A DNA stretch of 36,414 nucleotides from Acidobacteriaceae bacterium (GTDB lineage: Bacteria; Acidobacteriota; Terriglobia; Bryobacterales; Bryobacteraceae): NCBI GenBank assembly GCA_019244055.1, contig JAFATG010000075.1, positions 1-36,414 of the forward strand, written 5' to 3'. Below are positions 33,103-36,414 of this stretch, one piece after another. How positions within the stretch are numbered: position 1 is the stretch's first letter; each line of letters begins with the position of its first letter. Both the position numbers and the translations under genes were made by a program. Under the pieces are notes generated by a model. It did no database searches. It had not been told where the DNA came from and saw nothing but the letters and a program-made list of their open reading frames with translations.

Positions 33103-35250
33103 TTGGAGCCATCGTCGATAGCGGCAAGGCCCGCGACGGCGCTGTGGCGCGCCGTGATACGCCTCGACAGGAGCAAATTCAACACGCTCTGGTTGGCGCT
33201 GCGTAATGCTCTGGGGGTGGCGTTGCCGTTAGGCATCGGGATCGCAAGCGGCAATCCATTGGGCGCCGTCGCGATTGCGACGGGAGCGTTGAACGTAGCG
33301 TATTCGGATGCGCGGGATCCGTACGCGCAGCGGGCTCGGCGGATGCTGCTGTGGAGCTTTTTAGGAGCGTTTGCTGTTTTTCTGGGATCGGTTACAGGGA
33401 AGTATCACATCCCTGCGATCTTGATGGCAGGCGTATGGGCGTTCGGCGCGGCGCTGCTCGTTTCGATCAGCACCAGAGCGGGAGATCTCGGCTTGAATAC
33501 GCTCGTCGCGCTGCTCGTTTTCGCGACGCGCGGCGCGCTATCGCCAAAGGGCGCCTTGATCGCTGCGCTGCTCGTGTTGGGCGGTGGGTTGCTCCAAACG
33601 CTGCTGGCGCTCCTGTTCTGGCCGGTTCGGCGATACCAGCCGGAACGGAGGGCGGTCGGGAACGCGTACCGGAACCTTGCGAACGAAGTGGATCCGTACA
33701 CCGACGCTCAGGTGCAATCGGCGCTCGACAAGCCGAGCCAGGAAGTCCAGGAAACGCTTTCCGCGCTAGGCCAGGATCACAGCCTGGAGGGCGAGCGCTT
33801 CCGGCTGCTTTTCGACCAGGCTGATCGCCTGCGCCTTTCGATTTACCTGATAAATCGGTTGCGCTCGGAGCTGAGCCAGGAAGAACTGGCGACCGTGGAT
33901 GTCATTGAGATGAGACAGACCTTGGATGCGCTGCTGGAACTCGCGTCCGAGATACTCGTCGCTATCAGCGAATGTCTTCAAGGGCGAGGTACTGAGGAAC
34001 AGACCGCCCAGCCCGCAAAATTGCAAGCGCTACTGAAGGAGGCGCAATCGTACAAGAATCGGGCCGATGTTCCGCTCGCTAACGACGTCGCGTCCGCAGC
34101 GGACGTATTGGGGGGCCAACTCCGGCTGGTCCTGCAGTTGGCGGGACACACCAGCGAATCCGCTCTGGAGGCGCTTGCGAAACATGACCTGGCCCTGCCC
34201 TGGAAACTCCGATTAGCGAGCTCGGTCGCGATCTTACGAGCGAATCTTGATCTGGATTCCAGCGCCTTCCGGCATGCGATGCGAACGGCCGTTTGGGTCG
34301 CGGTAGCGGATGCGATGGGCCGAGGGATAACGTGGCAGCGATCGTACTGGCTGCCGATGACAGTGGCGGTGGTCCTGAAGCCGGACTTTACGACAACTTT
34401 CAGCCGCGGACTCCTCCGGCTGATTGGTACCTATACAGGGTTACTGATCGCCACCGTGCTCTATCACGTGCTCCCGCACTCGGCAGTCAGCGAGCTTCTG
34501 CTGGTGGGCATCTTCACTTTCTTTATGCGTTATATAGGACCTGCCAATTATGGCGTTTTCAGCATCGCGATCAGCGGTCTGATTGTGTTTCTCATCGCCA
34601 TAACGGGCATACCTCCCTCTGAGGTCGTGCTGGAGCGATTTCTGAACACGACTGCGGGAGGCGCACTCGCTTTGGTTGCGTACGTTCTGTGGCCTACGTG
34701 GGAACGCAAGCAGGTGTCGGAGGTCATGGCGGACATGCTGGATACGTCCCGTGAGTACTTTCGAGCAGTGGCGGATCGGTTCGGACGCGACGACGAGGAG
34801 CTTGAAGCGAAGCTGGATCGAACGCGGGATGAATGGCGGCGAACACGTTCGAATGCGGAGGGTTCGGTAGACCGTGTGGGATCAGAGCCGGGCGTTTCGT
34901 CACAGAAGGTGGATTGCCTTACGTCGATGCTGGCGAGCTCACATGCGTTCGTACACGCCACGATGGGCCTGGAAGCGGGCATTCTCCAGAATCCTCCGCA
35001 GACCCCGCCGGAGGCGTTTCGCGCCTTTGCGAACGATGTAGAGTTCACGCTTTATTTCCTAGCGGCAGCGCTGCGTGGTTCGCTTAGCGCCAGCACCACG
35101 CTGCCGCAGTTGCGTGAGGATCATCGACGGCTCGTCGAGGCTCGCGAGAATTTTTCATCATTGGACGAGTTTGTCCTGATCGAGACGGATCGATTGACGG
35201 TCAGCTTGAACACGCTGCGCGAACAGGTTCTGCGGTATGTGGGAGAGTGA
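33103..35250 (+). CDS. FUSC-family membrane protein (aromatic acid efflux-like)
   Basis: A 715-aa inner-membrane protein of the FUSC/YccS-like group related to fusaric-acid and aromatic-acid exporters. Two sets of membrane helices: about 32-175 (ALGVALPLGIGIASG, LLWSFLGAFAVFLGSV, ILMAGVWAFGAALLV, LLVLGGGLLQTLLALLFW) and about 390-530 (VWVAVADAMG, YWLPMTVAVVLKPDFTTTFS, LLIATVLYHVLP, FSIAISGLIVFLIA). Helical cytoplasmic regions lie at 190-380 and 540-715. The motif LKPDFTTTFSRGLLR is family typical. The likely start is TTG 33103; other starts are possible. Such proteins usually work with a membrane-fusion protein, none of which is in view. Confidence 0.88.
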   Translation: MEPSSIAARPATALWRAVIRLDRSKFNTLWLALRNALGVALPLGIGIASGNPLGAVAIATGALNVAYSDARDPYAQRARRMLLWSFLGAFAVFLGSVTGKYHIPAILMAGVWAFGAALLVSISTRAGDLGLNTLVALLVFATRGALSPKGALIAALLVLGGGLLQTLLALLFWPVRRYQPERRAVGNAYRNLANEVDPYTDAQVQSALDKPSQEVQETLSALGQDHSLEGERFRLLFDQADRLRLSIYLINRLRSELSQEELATVDVIEMRQTLDALLELASEILVAISECLQGRGTEEQTAQPAKLQALLKEAQSYKNRADVPLANDVASAADVLGGQLRLVLQLAGHTSESALEALAKHDLALPWKLRLASSVAILRANLDLDSSAFRHAMRTAVWVAVADAMGRGITWQRSYWLPMTVAVVLKPDFTTTFSRGLLRLIGTYTGLLIATVLYHVLPHSAVSELLLVGIFTFFMRYIGPANYGVFSIAISGLIVFLIAITGIPPSEVVLERFLNTTAGGALALVAYVLWPTWERKQVSEVMADMLDTSREYFRAVADRFGRDDEELEAKLDRTRDEWRRTRSNAEGSVDRVGSEPGVSSQKVDCLTSMLASSHAFVHATMGLEAGILQNPPQTPPEAFRAFANDVEFTLYFLAAALRGSLSASTTLPQLREDHRRLVEARENFSSLDEFVLIETDRLTVSLNTLREQVLRYVGE

Positions 35251-35257
35251 GGGCCCG

Positions 35258-36414
35258 CTACTGGCCACCTGTAACGGCGATGGCCGATCGTTGGGTGTTG
35301 GCCGCCAGAATACGTCGCTCCTGGTCAATGTAGCGCAACAGGTGATTCACCTGTTCAACTTGTTTCGCGTTTAGGGCAGAGCGTCTTGCATTCTGAGCAG
35401 ATTGCCTGGCCTGATCCAGTTCCCCCAGTTGCGCCTGGCAATAGGCGAGCGTGTATGTAACGGGATACACATGTTCGGGACGAAGCTGTTGAGCGTCCGC
35501 AAGGACTGATCCAGCCAGAGCAAACCTTTGGTTCTTTGCCGCGAAAAATCCGAGTTCCAGGCGAGCTTCATAGTGATCGGGTTTCAGGGCAAGAACCTTC
35601 TGGAAGAGCTGAATGATCTGATCGGGAGCGGCACCCGGAGCCGTTTCCTGAAGGCGCGCGCCGTAATATAGCGCATCGGGGTCGTTTGAATGCCGTTCCA
35701 GAGCCGTAAGGAAATGCTCGCGAGCTTTCTCGCGGCTATTTTGCCGCAACGCGATATAGCCCAGGGCGACTTCGGGTTCAGGCTCGGCGGGATATCTGCT
35801 GGAGATATCTCGCAACATGGTAGCCGCGCGACCCTGTTGATCGGGATTGACCGCCAGCAAGCCAGCTAAGGTCAGTTCCAGGTCACGTTGTGATAGCGGG
35901 GACACGGCGGCTTCGCCACGGATGTTGGTAAGGTCCAGCGGGTAGCTGTAAACAGGGAGCCTTCCTCTGAAGTAATCGAGCAGATCGGCGGAGACTTGTT
36001 CCACCGTTCGGCCGTACACGGATTCGAAGCAGTCCAGAGCAGACCTGCCTCGATTGATTGCCGAGAGAAACTCAGGAAACCGCCCAGCGTAAGCCGGACT
36101 AAGCGCTAGCATGTGGGCGAGCAGCCAGCTCTGGGAATAGACGATTAACATCTGTTCGTGGTCGTGGAAATAGGGCGATCCATCCGTGGCACTCACAAGA
36201 GACGCGAGGTCAATCCAGGGCCGGGTTTTCAGGATCAGCATGCGGTCTTCTAACGGCATTCCGAGGAGAGTTCTCGACCCATCCGTTTCGAGCGACGAGT
36301 ATAGATCCGCCAAGCCCTCATTTAGCCAGCGCGGGATGTGTAAGCCCGCCCGCTCAACGATGAAGTGTGTGTATTCGTGCATCGCAACACGCGTGCGATC
36401 GGGAGTCAGGTTTT
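35258..36414 (-). CDS. Gluzincin-type peptidase with TPR repeats, 5' end outside window
   Basis: Partial protein of at least 385 aa that continues beyond the right edge; the frame is open to the last base, so the ATG at 36382 is internal. The metal site is MHEYTHF (HExxH) with the third ligand Glu in LNEGLADLY about 20 residues later, the gluzincin pattern. Residues from about 150 onward are helical repeats (TPR-like), for example LALKPDHYEARLELGFFAA and RPEHVYPVTYTLAYCQAQLG. A signal peptide, if any, lies outside the window. It converges on the FUSC gene with only seven bases between the stops. It probably acts on peptides or proteins in the envelope; the substrate is unknown. Confidence 0.85.
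   Translation of the reverse strand, partial: NLTPDRTRVAMHEYTHFIVERAGLHIPRWLNEGLADLYSSLETDGSRTLLGMPLEDRMLILKTRPWIDLASLVSATDGSPYFHDHEQMLIVYSQSWLLAHMLALSPAYAGRFPEFLSAINRGRSALDCFESVYGRTVEQVSADLLDYFRGRLPVYSYPLDLTNIRGEAAVSPLSQRDLELTLAGLLAVNPDQQGRAATMLRDISSRYPAEPEPEVALGYIALRQNSREKAREHFLTALERHSNDPDALYYGARLQETAPGAAPDQIIQLFQKVLALKPDHYEARLELGFFAAKNQRFALAGSVLADAQQLRPEHVYPVTYTLAYCQAQLGELDQARQSAQNARRSALNAKQVEQVNHLLRYIDQERRILAANTQRSAIAVTGGQ

Overview
The window looks like a chromosomal piece of an acidobacterium, most likely near Bryobacterales/Solibacter. The main reasons are two tandem ADOP-type permeases (acidobacterial duplicated orphan permeases) behind a PadR regulator, two PEP-CTERM proteins, a large Asp-box (sortilin/VPS10-like) secreted protein, a DGPF/YCII protein and moderately high GC. 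The taxonomic call is inference from gene families; no rRNA is present.

Layout. (1) 114-3321: a complete-looking 3.2 kb IS1595-type element (122-3313) with 24-bp inverted ends and an 8-bp target duplication. It carries a transposase, four small passenger genes of unknown function and a tRNA gene with a leucine-type body but a UGG (proline) anticodon. This is the most unusual part of the window. (2) 3.5-11.6 kb: Fpg/Nei DNA glycosylase, frameshifted GH36-like glycosidase, a LolA-like lipoprotein-sorting protein overlapping a 1066-aa Asp-box protein, then a DGPF/YCII gene coupled to a DHFR/RibD-like gene. Facing this pair is the decayed start of an ECF sigma factor. (3) 11.9-18.7 kb: PEP-CTERM protein, a small frameshifted secreted protein, then DUF1844, PhnP-like metallo-hydrolase and RibF (an operon), a hypothetical gene, LacD-type aldolase, and a RibBA protein with altered active-site motifs. 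(4) 18.7-24.6 kb, minus strand: PadR regulator and two tandem ADOP permeases in one operon. (5) 24.7-26.1 kb: frameshifted SAM methyltransferase with remnants of an IS3-type and an IS481-type element next to it. (6) 26.3-28.8 kb: small PEP-CTERM protein, divergent pair (unknown 148-aa protein and secreted LssY_C-domain protein), and a fragment of a secreted repeat protein. (7) 28.8-36.4 kb: Hsp20 with a clear sigma-70 promoter and terminator, a zinc-phospholipase-C-like gene followed by a decayed paralogue, mini-catalase, FUSC membrane protein, and a gluzincin peptidase with helical repeats that runs off the right edge.

Functional picture: riboflavin/FAD supply (RibF, RibBA-like), membrane export or efflux (ADOP pair, FUSC), stress (Hsp20, mini-catalase, DNA glycosylase) and secreted proteins. 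Several genes are interrupted by single-base indels, mostly apparent deletions. These could be real decay or assembly errors; the four within about 0.8 kb of the second phospholipase-like gene point to a real pseudogene, because 5.6 kb of ADOP genes and the 3.2 kb Asp-box gene are open throughout.
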